A stretch of 64,000 nt of DNA from Cyrtodaria siliqua (Eukaryota > Mollusca > Bivalvia > Adapedonta > Hiatellidae), in assembly GCA_037043455.1 (NCBI GenBank), contig JAWPHD010005068.1, positions 107,691 to 171,690 on the forward strand. Direction: 5' to 3'. The notes under the pieces are model-generated. The model did not search any database, was not told where the DNA came from, and was given only the letters and a program-made list of their open reading frames with translations. The position numbers and the translations under genes were made by a program. The stretch's first letter is position 1; every line of letters starts with the position of its first letter. Positions 49,047 through 59,264 of this stretch are shown here, piece by piece.

Positions 49047-49860
49047 GTTGAAATTGTTCTTCTTGTATTCTATGTAGAACTGTTACCTGTTTGCCATTTT
49101 CATTTTTTAAACGGTTTATTTAGGTAAATATATATTGTAAAGGTTGGGAACGGTTTTATACTTATTTTTTATGTTAATAACTAAACAATACAGAACAATT
49201 ATATTTTATGTTTAATAAATAACAATAAAATGTAAATAAAACACAATGTATGATAACAACTTTATCATATGTACTAGCTTTAACATCTTGTTGATATATT
49301 AAATCAACTATTTGATAGTCAATATAAAACTAAGAATCAGACGCATTTTAGTACAATAAATAGACACCCACCATCGAGCAACAATATAATTATGTTCACG
49401 TGTGCCTTGTGCCTAAATGCAAAGCATCGCTATCTAAATGAACCAAAATTAATGTTCAAACACATCAGTCTTTAGCATTTAAATACAATTCGTTAAAACT
49501 AATAATACATTTTACTATTTTAATTGCAAATAGATTCGCTGTTGAGTATGTTTTATTTTGCAGCCATTAACTGAATATTCCGAAGGTAATATCTTTGAAT
49601 GGTCATATGTTTTTAAGTAATTTACACATTTCCTGACCTCTTACCTTTTAGTTGTGAGAGCGTTTTAAACATCATTAAACCACGTGTTTTATTTTAACAA
49701 AGTATCTTAACAAGGTGAAACATCACATTTAAAAGATATGTATATATGGACTATTGAAATATGATGTGAGGTTGTGTCGAGCATCATATTAATTTTATCA
49801 AGCGAGTTTAATAAATTCAACATTAAATAGGCACGAATGAGAGATTCTATTTATCACGTA
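49047..49860. other. AT-rich spacer, no gene seen
   Basis: No supported exon, tandem repeat or inverted repeat was found. Confidence 0.45.
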
Positions 49861-50215
49861 ACTCCAAAAATGAAGTGTTTCGAATCTAAACCTCGTCTGC
49901 TCAACTCCTTACTACGTTATTCACTCCAATTTTGACAAAACTTATAGGAAATATCAGTATGATTTCTAGTAGCGCATATTGTCAGGACGTTACGGTTGAA
50001 TGAGTTTTGGCGGCGTTATGGGCCTTTGAAGTTTTTCAAATGTAAATCATTTCCGCACAACTCCGCCGACAATTTTCATCTGATTTTCATAAAACTTTGT
50101 AGGAAGTATCAATACGATGTCTAGTTGCACATATTGTCAGGACGTTCTGGTTAAAAAAGTGGCGGAGTTACGGGACTTTGCATTTTTAAAAAATAATGTA
50201 AAGCTCGTCGGCTCA
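49861..50215. repeat. Two ~170 bp core repeats
   Basis: 'aaacttataggaaatatcag', 'gatttctagtagcgcatatt' and 'gtcaggacgtt' near 49939-49995 recur as 'aaactttgtaggaagtatca', 'gatgtctagttgcacatatt' and 'gtcaggacgtt' near 50092-50147. The open frames at 50117-50395 run through this repeat and are not called as genes. Confidence 0.75.
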
Positions 50216-51180
50216 ACTCCTCCTACATGTTCCATTCGATTGTATTTCACATGTGTACGTTTATTCGGGGAGCATTCATCGGTTCTACCGATTTCTTGTT
50301 TTATCTCTAATTCTCCATTTACAAGCATTCTAAATTTAGCTCAGTATGTCTTTATCGAAAGTAAAGTAACTGGCAAGTACAACAAACTACATTGATTAAC
50401 ATGTATTGAGATGGTTGCATTTAAACAGTTATCAAATGATAAAATATAGAGAATATTAAATGGGTAATTTTCATGTCACATCCTACATATGGTCTGAGAC
50501 GCTTTATCAGCCCAAGCGCTTTAGCAAACGATATGTCTAGCAACAGAATTAAAAGACAACATGCGGAATTTTGACCCTATGCCATTAGGTTAAAGGTTTA
50601 AACAACAATATGAAACAGTAACTAAAGGCAATGGATTGAAACAATCCAATCAAAACATACTAATATGCCATACAGATTTAAAATTAGTTCTTTCAATACC
50701 CGTATGAATGTATTATTGCTTTGTTTCCCAAGAAGTGCATTATACTGGTAGGCAGAATTAGGTATATCATGTATGGTACGAAACGGGTTATGGTAACACG
50801 TAGATGATGTGCTGTTCGTGGTTATATCATCTAATTAATATATATTTACAATGAAAACGCATGTTTAAATCAGGTTAATGATCATGTTTAAATAAGCTTC
50901 CGTTTTTGTTGATATTGTATAATTCCTACTGTCAAATGCGTGCATAATTAAACAGTAATTGTCTATAAGACCAAGAAGACCAAGAAGAAATAGGCGTTGT
51001 ACTTCTCACCTGCCTGCTCCTATTTTAAACCTCTTACCCTATATCTTTTTATTTGAAAAACTTACATTTTAGATATAACAATTACAGATACACGCCAACT
51101 CTGTCCAGACCTAAAACATGCTTATACAATGATGGAGTTTGATAGATATTCATATAAATCGACTTACCTACCTACCATAT
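50216..51180. other. AT-rich spacer, no gene seen
   Basis: No supported exon. One short duplication, 'accaagaagaccaagaag', lies near 50971. Confidence 0.45.
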
Positions 51181-51580
51181 TTATGCCCCCGACATATATG
51201 GGTTGAGGGTGTTTTGTGCAAATATCGCTGCCCTCGTCAGTACGCATACGTCTGTACGTACATCACACTTCCATGTTGAACATCTAAACATATTTTGCCG
51301 ATGCTATTTAGGAAGTATCATATGATCAGTACGAAGAATATTTGCGCATATCCTCTGTGTCCGTACGTACGTCACACCTTTTAGATCGGATTACTCCTTT
51401 CTAATTTCTGAACATATTTGACGATACTTGGTAGGAAGTATTAGTATGTAGTCAAATTGCGCATAGCTTCCCACTGCTCCGGTCCATTGACTTTCGGTGT
51501 AGTTATTATTATATACGGCCTTTTTTCAGCTAGCAGCTTACAGTTGGGGCATTCGTTTCCACAAACACATTTCTAGTTTT
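51181..51580. repeat. Core-repeat element fragment
   Basis: It begins 'tatttatgcccccgacatat', contains two loose cores ('gtctgtacgtacatcacact' and 'tgtgtccgtacgtacgtcac'), and ends 'cacaaacacatttctagttt'. This is one of the commonly dispersed mollusc element types (inference). Confidence 0.55.
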
Positions 51581-51649
51581 GTTCTGGCTTTGGAAACATA
51601 TCCAATTTTAATTTGTCACGCCTCATTTCTCAAGGAAATGAATACTTAC

Positions 51650-52986
51650 CGTACTTAGGCTGATCAGATGTTCTTACTATTGTAATATCTAACTCTTCTT
51701 CTGTATTCTTTATAAAAGTATACTTATTCTGCTTTTAGTGCCATGTCGCAGGTACTCTGTTTATGTTTCGCGATACAAGCATTCGGAATTGTATTCACTA
51801 TATAAAATACTACCTTAAAGTTGACTCCTCCCTCCACCTGCTGCATCTGCATACTAATATAAAAGTAGATATAAAAGTCGAACAGGAAATGAAGTATTCA
51901 TCCACCTGCTGCATATGCATACTAATGTAAAAGTAGATATAAAAGTCGAACAGAAAATGAAGTATTCAAGGACCACAGTCAACCACAAACACACACAGAA
52001 GCTCACAACTACAAATATGAATAAAATGTTATGACATCTCAAACATAAAATAGTTGACAATAGGGCTACCGCCTTGGAACGGTCAGTGACAAAATAAGGT
52101 CGCTGGGGGGTTTCATACTGCAGGTTCAAAAAACTATTATGTTGTGTTCACTTCAGTGATTCTTCTTAAAAGAATCAAACCAAAGATGTTATCTGGGTGT
52201 AACCAATGCTAAATGATGGTTGTTTTTATACCATTCAAAGCTGGTTGCTTGTCTCGTTTGCTCGTCATAAAAATCCATCTTCAGTCGTTTAAACTAGTTA
52301 TTCCGCTTGCTAGTCACGACAATTCTATCTTGAGTCGTTGCAACTAGTTATTCCGTTTGCTCGTCATAAAATCCCATCTTCAGTCATTGAAACTAGTTAT
52401 CCCGTTTGCTCGTCACGAAAATCCCATCTTCAGTCGTTGAAACTAGTTATTCCGTTTGCTCGTCATGAAAATCCCATTGCACAATGGTCAGTAGCTAAAA
52501 GATGTGTGTGCACTTATCCAATGTTGGTTGTAAATGTCTGATAGAAAAATGCACATATCAGTCACAGACAACCATTTATATACATTGCATACTAATGCGT
52601 TCTCTTCTTGGGGAAGCTGTTCAACTGTAGTCGACAGTGAGACTACCGTATAAAGGCATATGGTGTGATTTACTCACATTCTTTGTTTAGCTGACCGGCT
52701 ACTGTTAGCATTCTGAAATACAACGGCAATAAATCACTCGTCTGCTTTTAACAAACGGAAAGCCCTCTCTTCCCTCATCTTCGTGGAAATACTCAAGAGG
52801 ACGTATTTTGATATACAAGTAACTTCCTACTTTTATTTTCGGTTTACCAAAATATAACAAGGAGGACATTCTAAAAAACTAACCTTTTCCAATAAGTTTT
52901 TTTTCCAATAACAGCCGGTTTGCATTTTCCCCGAAGTTCCAGGATATTTCATTCGGATGTTTTTCCGACCTTTCTGGTACAATGTC
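51650..52986 (-). CDS. Two exons of an unrecognised gene, minus strand
   Basis: Exon 52986-52884 lies between 'tttttaaaag' and 'gttagt' and reads 34 codons plus one base (Pro/Glu/Asn-rich, then 'NRLLLEKKLIGK'). Exon 51700-51650, between 'ataaagaatacag' and 'gtaagt', is 51 bp with phase 1 at both ends ('EEELDITIVRTSDQPKY'). The phases allow direct joining. The segment before the first donor resembles the start of a kinase domain (LIGKG), but joining to the second exon would replace the glycine loop, so a kinase is not supported. An acidic cytoplasmic tail with a possible tyrosine site is another reading. No flanking exons were found. Confidence 0.35.
51838..52130. repeat. Duplicated segment also present at 56564-56720
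   Basis: 'aaagtagatataaaagtcgaacag' and 'gaagtattcatccacctgct' form a local duplication of about 68 bp at 51840-51970. The following 'ggaccacagtcaaccacaaa' and 'accgccttggaacggtca' are repeated with changes directly after the coding frame ending at 56564. It is probably a dispersed repeat or a duplicated 3' untranslated region. Confidence 0.65.
52240..52480. repeat. ~56 bp tandem repeat, 4-5 copies
   Basis: 'actagttattccgtttgctc' and 'gtcataaaatcccatcttca' with 'gtcgttgaa' variants recur at about 52250, 52300, 52345, 52400 and 52455. Confidence 0.85.
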
Positions 52987-53339
52987 CTTTTAAAAATATA
53001 ATAAAATAAGTAAATCAAAGTTGGCATTTCTGCACATTAAATATAAATAAACATCATGACAAAGGAAAACAATTCTACTTTCTACTTTTTAAAATAATAT
53101 TATCATGAGTTTTTCATGCAAACTCAATTTTAACTAAATGTATTAGCTGCTCAATCACCATTCTTCGTTAAGAAGGGAGCGAATGTATACTGTAACAGAT
53201 GCTCGATACCTGAAACATTTTATACGGATCCAGGACCAGGATGTATGATTACGATTGCAGTTTTGTGCACACATTTGTCAGCAGGATTGACATTTTATCC
53301 ATTAATTCGGTAATATAGCCAAACGCTAACTTACTACTG

Positions 53340-54520
53340 AACATCCATTATTTGGCTCTGTTTGAAACTATCCTATCGTCATGTATAAAAAAACCTTTTC
53401 TGTTGTTACAAACGAGCAATCATGATGCTCCACTTGTGGACCAAGCCGCCAAGTTAACAGAGTAAATCCCTCGTGACCACACTCACGTGAAATATTCAAA
53501 ATAGTTCCGAAATCTTTGAGAAAGTGATAGAGGCATTTCCAAGTGTCACTCATTTTCTGATTTTCATTAAAAGTAATATAAATATAGGCCTTCACAATAA
53601 AAACAGTGTATTTAACTAATGAGAAGTTGGATTTTTTTATATTAAATTTTAATATTAATCTCTAAATTAAAAAAAGTAATTATGTTTAAGGTAACTTGCC
53701 ACTAAGGAGAACTTGCCCCTGAGTCGGACATTAATTGATAGTTGAATTTCTTCCTCACTGGAAACTGGCTAAATTGCTACTATGTTAAGGGAGACAATCC
53801 AATGATATCTTACAACCAAAACGAGAAGAATTATCACAATCTATTGAGTGTATTTGCTACCTGTGTAGGCCGACAAAAGGGCAGTTATTTTAGGACATGT
53901 TTTAAATGTTTCTGTCCTGAAGACGAACATTTAATTCGAGAGCCAATACCCGAACATTTTAAACAAGAAGACGTTTAAAATATGTATGTCAGGAAATTTA
54001 TATAATTATACATTAAGGAAAACACAATGTCTTTATTTGTACTAAGTGCAACAAGCAAAACAAATTTATGACCCACTATCGAGGTTGCAAAACTGATGTC
54101 TGCCTCAAGGGCGACTTTGGTGAGTAAGAAACATATGACGTAATCCCATCAAACGTGGTAGAGCCACGAAATAGTTAACAATGGGGAAGGTTTCGGCCAG
54201 CAGGAGCATGAAGATAAACAGACAGAAGTGCCGAGAACCAATAACCTGTCCAACTCAGAGGCAAATTACCTTATACCAATATATATATAAAGTAAGTAAT
54301 GAAGGCACATTTAAACATGCTATCCATTATTCGGTTCTGTTTGGAGCCACCTCATGAATTAATCCCGTTATCTGTTGTTACAAAACGAGCAAAACACTTT
54401 CCACACTTGAGGTTCCACCATGTCACTCCCACATGATCGAACCTTCGTGACTGTAAAACTAGTATACAAGATGGTGTCGAAACCTCGAAAAAAGTGGCTG
54501 AGGAAGTTCCGATTGAAAGT
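53340..54520. repeat. Two diverged ~200 bp blocks about 960 bp apart
   Basis: 'acatccattatttggctctg', 'ctgttgttacaaacgagcaa' and 'ggcatttccaagtg' at 53340-53550 recur as 'gctatccattattcggttct', 'ctgttgttacaaaacgagca' and 'aggaagttccgatt' at 54316-54510. Minus-strand reading of the first block is fairly open ('VTLGNASITFSKIS' in one frame), which could be an old Ig-like exon pair. The second block has stops. Between them, 53742-53978 (+) is an open frame with clustered Cys ('FRTCFKCFCPEDE') that I cannot assign. Confidence 0.4.
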
Positions 54521-55345
54521 TATATATTTAAATGACTATACTTTTTGCAATAATCAACCAATTTTCAAAACAATAAATAATGTTCCACTCATCTTGTTTG
54601 TGACAACGTTTTAAAATCATTAACACATACTGATAAGGGAGATCCTTTGGAACAAACGCAAATAAGAGAATAAAGCAGCAGACCCGTTTTTATTGAGTCT
54701 GTTCACGAGGGGTAATGCACGAAGCAACAACTGTCATGAACCCTTGTACCGGCTTAAGCGATATTCTACTTCAGAGCCGCCTACATTGGTCTCGTAGATA
54801 CCAAAGGACCAATAACAATAACACTACTGATTCGTAGTATTTTTTTTAACCGTCTTCACATTGTGAAACATCATACGTTTACAATATGTGTTTTGATTTT
54901 CTTTGAACAAATAATTTAAACTCAATTTAGTATGTTGAAATTCGTTTTGATAAATATAACTTAAAATGATTACAAAAGCATGTACATGTTACCAATAAAT
55001 GTATATAAATGAATATAATGAAAGGAAAACATAAAAACATTATATAACCCTTGGCACATTTTATAACAAATCTATTTTCAAATATATTATATTGAGGTAG
55101 GTGTATCTTAACAAATCAATTTTAGTTTTAAAAACATTAAATACACTCATCATTTTACATGACACAAAGTAAAAAACAACAAAACAAAACGCCTTTATCA
55201 CATGTTATTTATTGCTTTCCTTTGCTCTTAGAAATAACGTGTCAATATCATCTTAACAAATAAGTTTTGTTTAGTCGGAAATATGTTTTGAATCGTACCA
55301 AGCAATCAATAACATACCTCTGCATCATCAGAGGCACCCGACACT
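54521..55345. other. AT-rich spacer, no gene seen
   Basis: No supported exon or repeat structure was found. Confidence 0.45.
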
Positions 55346-55349
55346 TTAA

Positions 55350-56286
55350 GGAGGTTGGCTGGGAAAGGACGTAGTGGTGAGACTTTTTTTAAATTCATAT
55401 TTAAAGCTTCTTTGGTATAATTTAGATTCAAAATTATCAAAAAAAGGCTAGGTCACCACACTTTTTTTCCCACTAGACGTCGTTGAAGAAGGCACATATT
55501 TCTAACTTCAAAATTTCACTACAAAGAGGAAAAATATAGTCATTGAACATTGAACATTTTCAAAATTGTTTTCATAACATTATGTTTATTGAAAAACAAC
55601 AATTAATTTTCGATTGCATATATACATATCTTTCAAATCATATAAAAACAATTGTAATCCTCATTCGTCTTTTTACTTTAAAAAGTAAACATATATGGAC
55701 CGTACCCCACCTACTTTTGTTTTTACCGAAAAATTAATTCAAGATAAAAAATTATGTTCTAACGATCAACTTTTTTTAAAACTTGCATATGTCAAGGTCC
55801 TATGACATTTCTTTCAAAACAAGTAAAAACATATATAGGTCACCAGGCTTCTAATGATTTTTTATTAAAATTTCTTTAAATTACACCCATTTTGGAGTTA
55901 TTTTGACATTTTCATTGTAAAATACTGTACACACAATATTGACATGGAGATCGAAATTAAAATTAGCTCAGTATCTACTTTTATATAATAATGTATTCCA
56001 CTACTGAAAAAAAAAATCTGATTTATTCTATAGCAAAAGGATAAATTCTACTCGGAGCTAGCCATAACCCCTATTTTGTTGACAACAAAAAATGATCACA
56101 AATGACAGAAAAAAATATGAAAAAAAAAATTGCTTAAAATTTGGTATGTTACCATCTTAAATCTTACATTATATCCATATCTACTAGAATGGAAAAAATG
56201 AAACAATTCTGTTGTCAAATAAAATTATGATTTAAAAAATAAAATGTTTAGACTTGAAGATGTCAAAACTTGCCCAGCCAACATCC
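55350..56286. mobile_element. 937 bp element with TTAA target duplication and ~14 bp TIRs
   Basis: The ends are GGAGGTTGGCTGGG on the left and CCCAGCCAACATCC on the right, which match in inverse with one mismatch. TTAA flanks both sides (55346-55349 and 56287-56290). The interior is AT-rich with no transposase frame. TTAA duplication points to piggyBac-type mobilisation. It is a different family from the element at 40103-40639. Confidence 0.75.
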
Positions 56287-56339
56287 TTAAATCAGATCCA
56301 GTTCATTGCAAAATAACATTACTAGTATTATTAATTTAG

Positions 56340-56564
56340 GCGTTTGATGTGACATATGATACAACTGTCTCGGAGTCGTACGGACAAAAGACTCTGTTAA
56401 GCACGGCCATGTACATCACACCAGGAAACAAAAATGAAAAAAATGGCCCTATAGAAATCACAGCACCCAAAGGCTTCGTCACCGTAGATCCGCATTGTAC
56501 CATAAAGAAAGAGCAAATTAACTATACCGTGAAAAAGACAATACACAACAGAAAGAATGGTTAA
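56340..56564 (+). CDS. Probable terminal exon of an unrecognised gene
   Basis: After a 3' splice site ('gtattattaatttag'), the frame reads AFDVTYDTTVSESYGQKTLL and continues for 74 codons to TAA at 56562. The composition is protein-like: 'MYITPGNKNEKNGPIEI', 'GFVTVDPHCTIKKEQINYTV', and a basic end 'KKTIHNRKNG'. No upstream exon was located; a TTAA element occupies the preceding 940 bp. No family was recognised. The sequence following the stop is the duplicated segment shared with 51940-52130. Confidence 0.4.
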   Translation, partial: AFDVTYDTTVSESYGQKTLLSTAMYITPGNKNEKNGPIEITAPKGFVTVDPHCTIKKEQINYTVKKTIHNRKNG

Positions 56565-56794
56565 AGTAGATATAAAAGTCGAACAGGAAAAGTAGCATTC
56601 AAAGACGACAGTCAACCACAAACAACACAGAAACAAAGAACAACTTTAAAAATGAATAAAAGGCAAAATAAGACATCACAAATACAGGGACAGGGTTACC
56701 GACTTGGAACGGTCAATAGGCAGTATGGCCCACTGGTTAGCTTAAATCGATTTTAAGTGTACACAACCTCGCCATTATCCTGTCTTCAGAGCTC

Positions 56795-57975
56795 AAACTG
56801 ATAAGACAGTGTAAATAAAAATACATCCCATCAACAGGAAATCTCTAACAATAAAGTCCACATCCAGAGAAATTAAGCAACGATACACGTATATTTTATT
56901 GTAAAGATCTATAAAAGTATAATCAGAAACAACTCAGCATGTATCCAGAATTGTACTGAACTACCACAATAGTTGCAGTCCAAGAGAAAACCAATTTAGG
57001 GTACGACCAGAAAACCCGAGGGACGAAGATTCATGCACAAATCTCCCCTTTCAGGGTTTCAGAAGGTGCAATCATGGAGTCCCACGAGGTGGTCTGGTCA
57101 TCGCAAAAGCGAAAAGTAAAAAGCAACCTTTCAATAAACAATATTTGGTCAAACAACGTTCACACATGAGTTAAAATGAGGTAATGTTTATTAAAGTGAC
57201 TAAGGTCAAGATCCCATCATGTATATCCGATTCTAACATAGTTTATTAAAATACTCAATGATGATTGTTTCGAAATTCCTATACAATACTCCGACGTCAG
57301 GTTCGTCAACCGTTTTGACGTCATTTTAAATGCCAGAAAACATGTTAACCATTGAGACGTCATTTTAAACATCAGATGCAAAACAACAATGCAATGGAAT
57401 GCGTTATTTCAATGCTACGTTCCAACAACACCTTTAAATAAAATGAAGCTGTAATTCTTCTAGTTTGATGTTGTGAGCTAGGCATAGAATGTAAGTTATA
57501 AGATTTTACATTGTGTGCATTGTGTATCGCGATACATTAAAAATAATGTCAGATAAGAAATTATATATTTCCAGCAGGTTTTTAGTGTGCGAGATACAAA
57601 TCAGTTGTTTGGGACTTGAAACGCATAGATACCACGGGCCTGCGGCCCTTGGTATCGATTAAATTAAAGAACCGCCCACCAGTTATTGATATGGGACAAT
57701 ATAAACCCGCTGAAAATATTTTATTTCTTAATAAGTAATTCATTAAAACATAACAATTTCTCAATAAATAAATAATAATATGTTTGTTTTAACAAATTAG
57801 TAAATACGTCCATATATGAATAAAAAAACAGACTAGTTATCGTTATCGTTATAGAACCATTATCACAGTCAAATGTTAATTTCAACGGGTATTTATATAC
57901 AATTATGGATGTTAACAAAATTTCATCTCCCAAATCGACAAGGCAGTGTAAATAAAAGTACATCCCATAAAAAAT
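56795..57975. repeat. Direct duplication of an AT-rich block (56795-56945 and 57935-58075)
   Basis: 'cagtgtaaataaaaatacat' with 'cccat', 'aacaataaa' and 'cgatacac' around 56800-56900 recurs as 'cagtgtaaataaaagtacat' with 'cccat', 'aacaataaa' and 'cgatacac' around 57945-58035. The rest of the interval contains no gene I can support. Confidence 0.65.
57628..57656. other. GC-rich perfect-type hairpin
   Basis: GATACCACGGGCC and GGCCCTTGGTATC flank a TGC loop: 12 of 13 positions pair. It is striking against the AT-rich surroundings. 'ttccagcaggttt' upstream and 'aaacccgctgaaaa' downstream are weakly inverse, suggesting a larger fold of about 150 bp. Confidence 0.6.
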
Positions 57976-58184
57976 AAATATATAACAATAAAATAAATAT
58001 GCAGATAAATTATTAAACGATACACATAAATGTCATTGTAAAAGACATATAAATATAAATAATTTAGAACTGTGATGAATCACAGAAGAACCAAGTCTTT
58101 AAAAAAACGTTTTCTTACTTTTAAATAAATGTAGCTGTAGTTTCAATTTAGTGTTCATGATAGTAATATCCTCTATATCTGTCT

Positions 58185-58330
58185 TTCAAATAGTAGTATA
58201 GTCCTCCTAATTTGTCCTCAAAATACTAGTATAGTCCTCCTAGTTTGTCCTCAAAATACTAGTATAGTCCTCCTAATTTGTCCTCAAAATAGTAGGATTG
58301 TCCTCCTATTTCGTCCTCAAAATATTGGTA
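58185..58330. repeat. ~34 bp tandem repeat, 4-5 copies
   Basis: 'aatactagtatagtcctcct' with 'aatttgtcctcaa' repeats about every 33-34 bp. The last copies have 'aatagtaggattgtcctcct'. Confidence 0.85.
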
Positions 58331-58970
58331 TTCTTCGGAATATATTATATTTCACTGGTGTCATAATCCTCTTTGACTAATTAAAACAAGAAGTTCAATC
58401 CAATATGAATAATTGCACTGCAATGAGAATAATTTAATCCAATGCACATCAAAGTGTAACACTGTTAATCCAGTATAAATCCACGTAACCCTCTAATACA
58501 CATCAAGGATATGTAACATCGTTAATCCATGTAACACTATAAATTCACTTTGAGAATTACTTTAATAATTCAGGTAAGAATTGTAAATCACAAAATATTG
58601 GTCACTTTGCCATCCAAATAGGTGTGTATATAATACTAAGGATTATAATCCCTCTACCATTTGAGCGCAGAGAAAAATCCCTCGTTGACTCGGCATTGTG
58701 TGTGGCAGTTTGTGTGAGTGATTGTGTGTAGTGCTATCTATCGATCTACTGTCTACTTGAGCTGATATGGTGCTGCCACACTGGAATACTTCGCCGTAGT
58801 ACATGATATCCAAACCAGTCACTTTTGTTTTGACACCGGGCCAGCAAGACGTAGTAAAAGGTGAATTGCTTCCCTTTATATATATTAATTATTAAACACT
58901 CAATCTTTGCGACAAGAAACATCATTATGCACCTACTTGTTCAAGGCGCATTTTGAAATATGGTATTATC
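58331..58970. other. Spacer downstream of the IAP gene
   Basis: No supported gene. 58770-58870 contains 'gtagtacatgatatccaaac', which shows no further pattern. Confidence 0.4.
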
Positions 58971-58977
58971 AGTACGT

Positions 58978-58983
58978 TTTATT
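58978..58983 (-). terminator. Polyadenylation signal of the IAP gene
   Basis: TTTATT on the plus strand is AATAAA on the minus strand, 282 bp beyond the IAP stop codon at 59265. The 3' untranslated region just before it has a perfect 22 bp direct duplication ('acaatggctttttaatgaat', about 58999-59042). Confidence 0.5.
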
Positions 58984-59264
58984 AGAGTGAGTTTTTATAC
59001 AATGGCTTTTTAATGAATTACAATGGCTTTTTAATGAATTAAACAAAGCTGTATTTAATAAAGACATACATCTAACGTTCATTTGGTAAAATCTATCTTT
59101 GCATGTTAATTTCCATGAAAAGCGAAAACAACACAATTTGCAAACAATTCTCATTACAAACTCACTTGAATTTGAAACATATTACCTGGAATCTGGACTT
59201 TTCAACATATAATCTCGAATTCTGAATATATTATTCAAGACCACAAAACGGTTAAGCTCCCGGT

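Noticed and set aside
52884..52986. Receptor tyrosine kinase exon (LLLEKKLIGKG)
   Set aside because: The glycine after GK comes from the splice donor; the phase-compatible next exon is acidic and no kinase motifs follow.
53742..54125. Cys-rich pieces resembling the C-terminal zinc ribbon of a piggyBac transposase
   Set aside because: Cys spacing is only loosely similar, the pieces lie in different frames and no catalytic domain is nearby.
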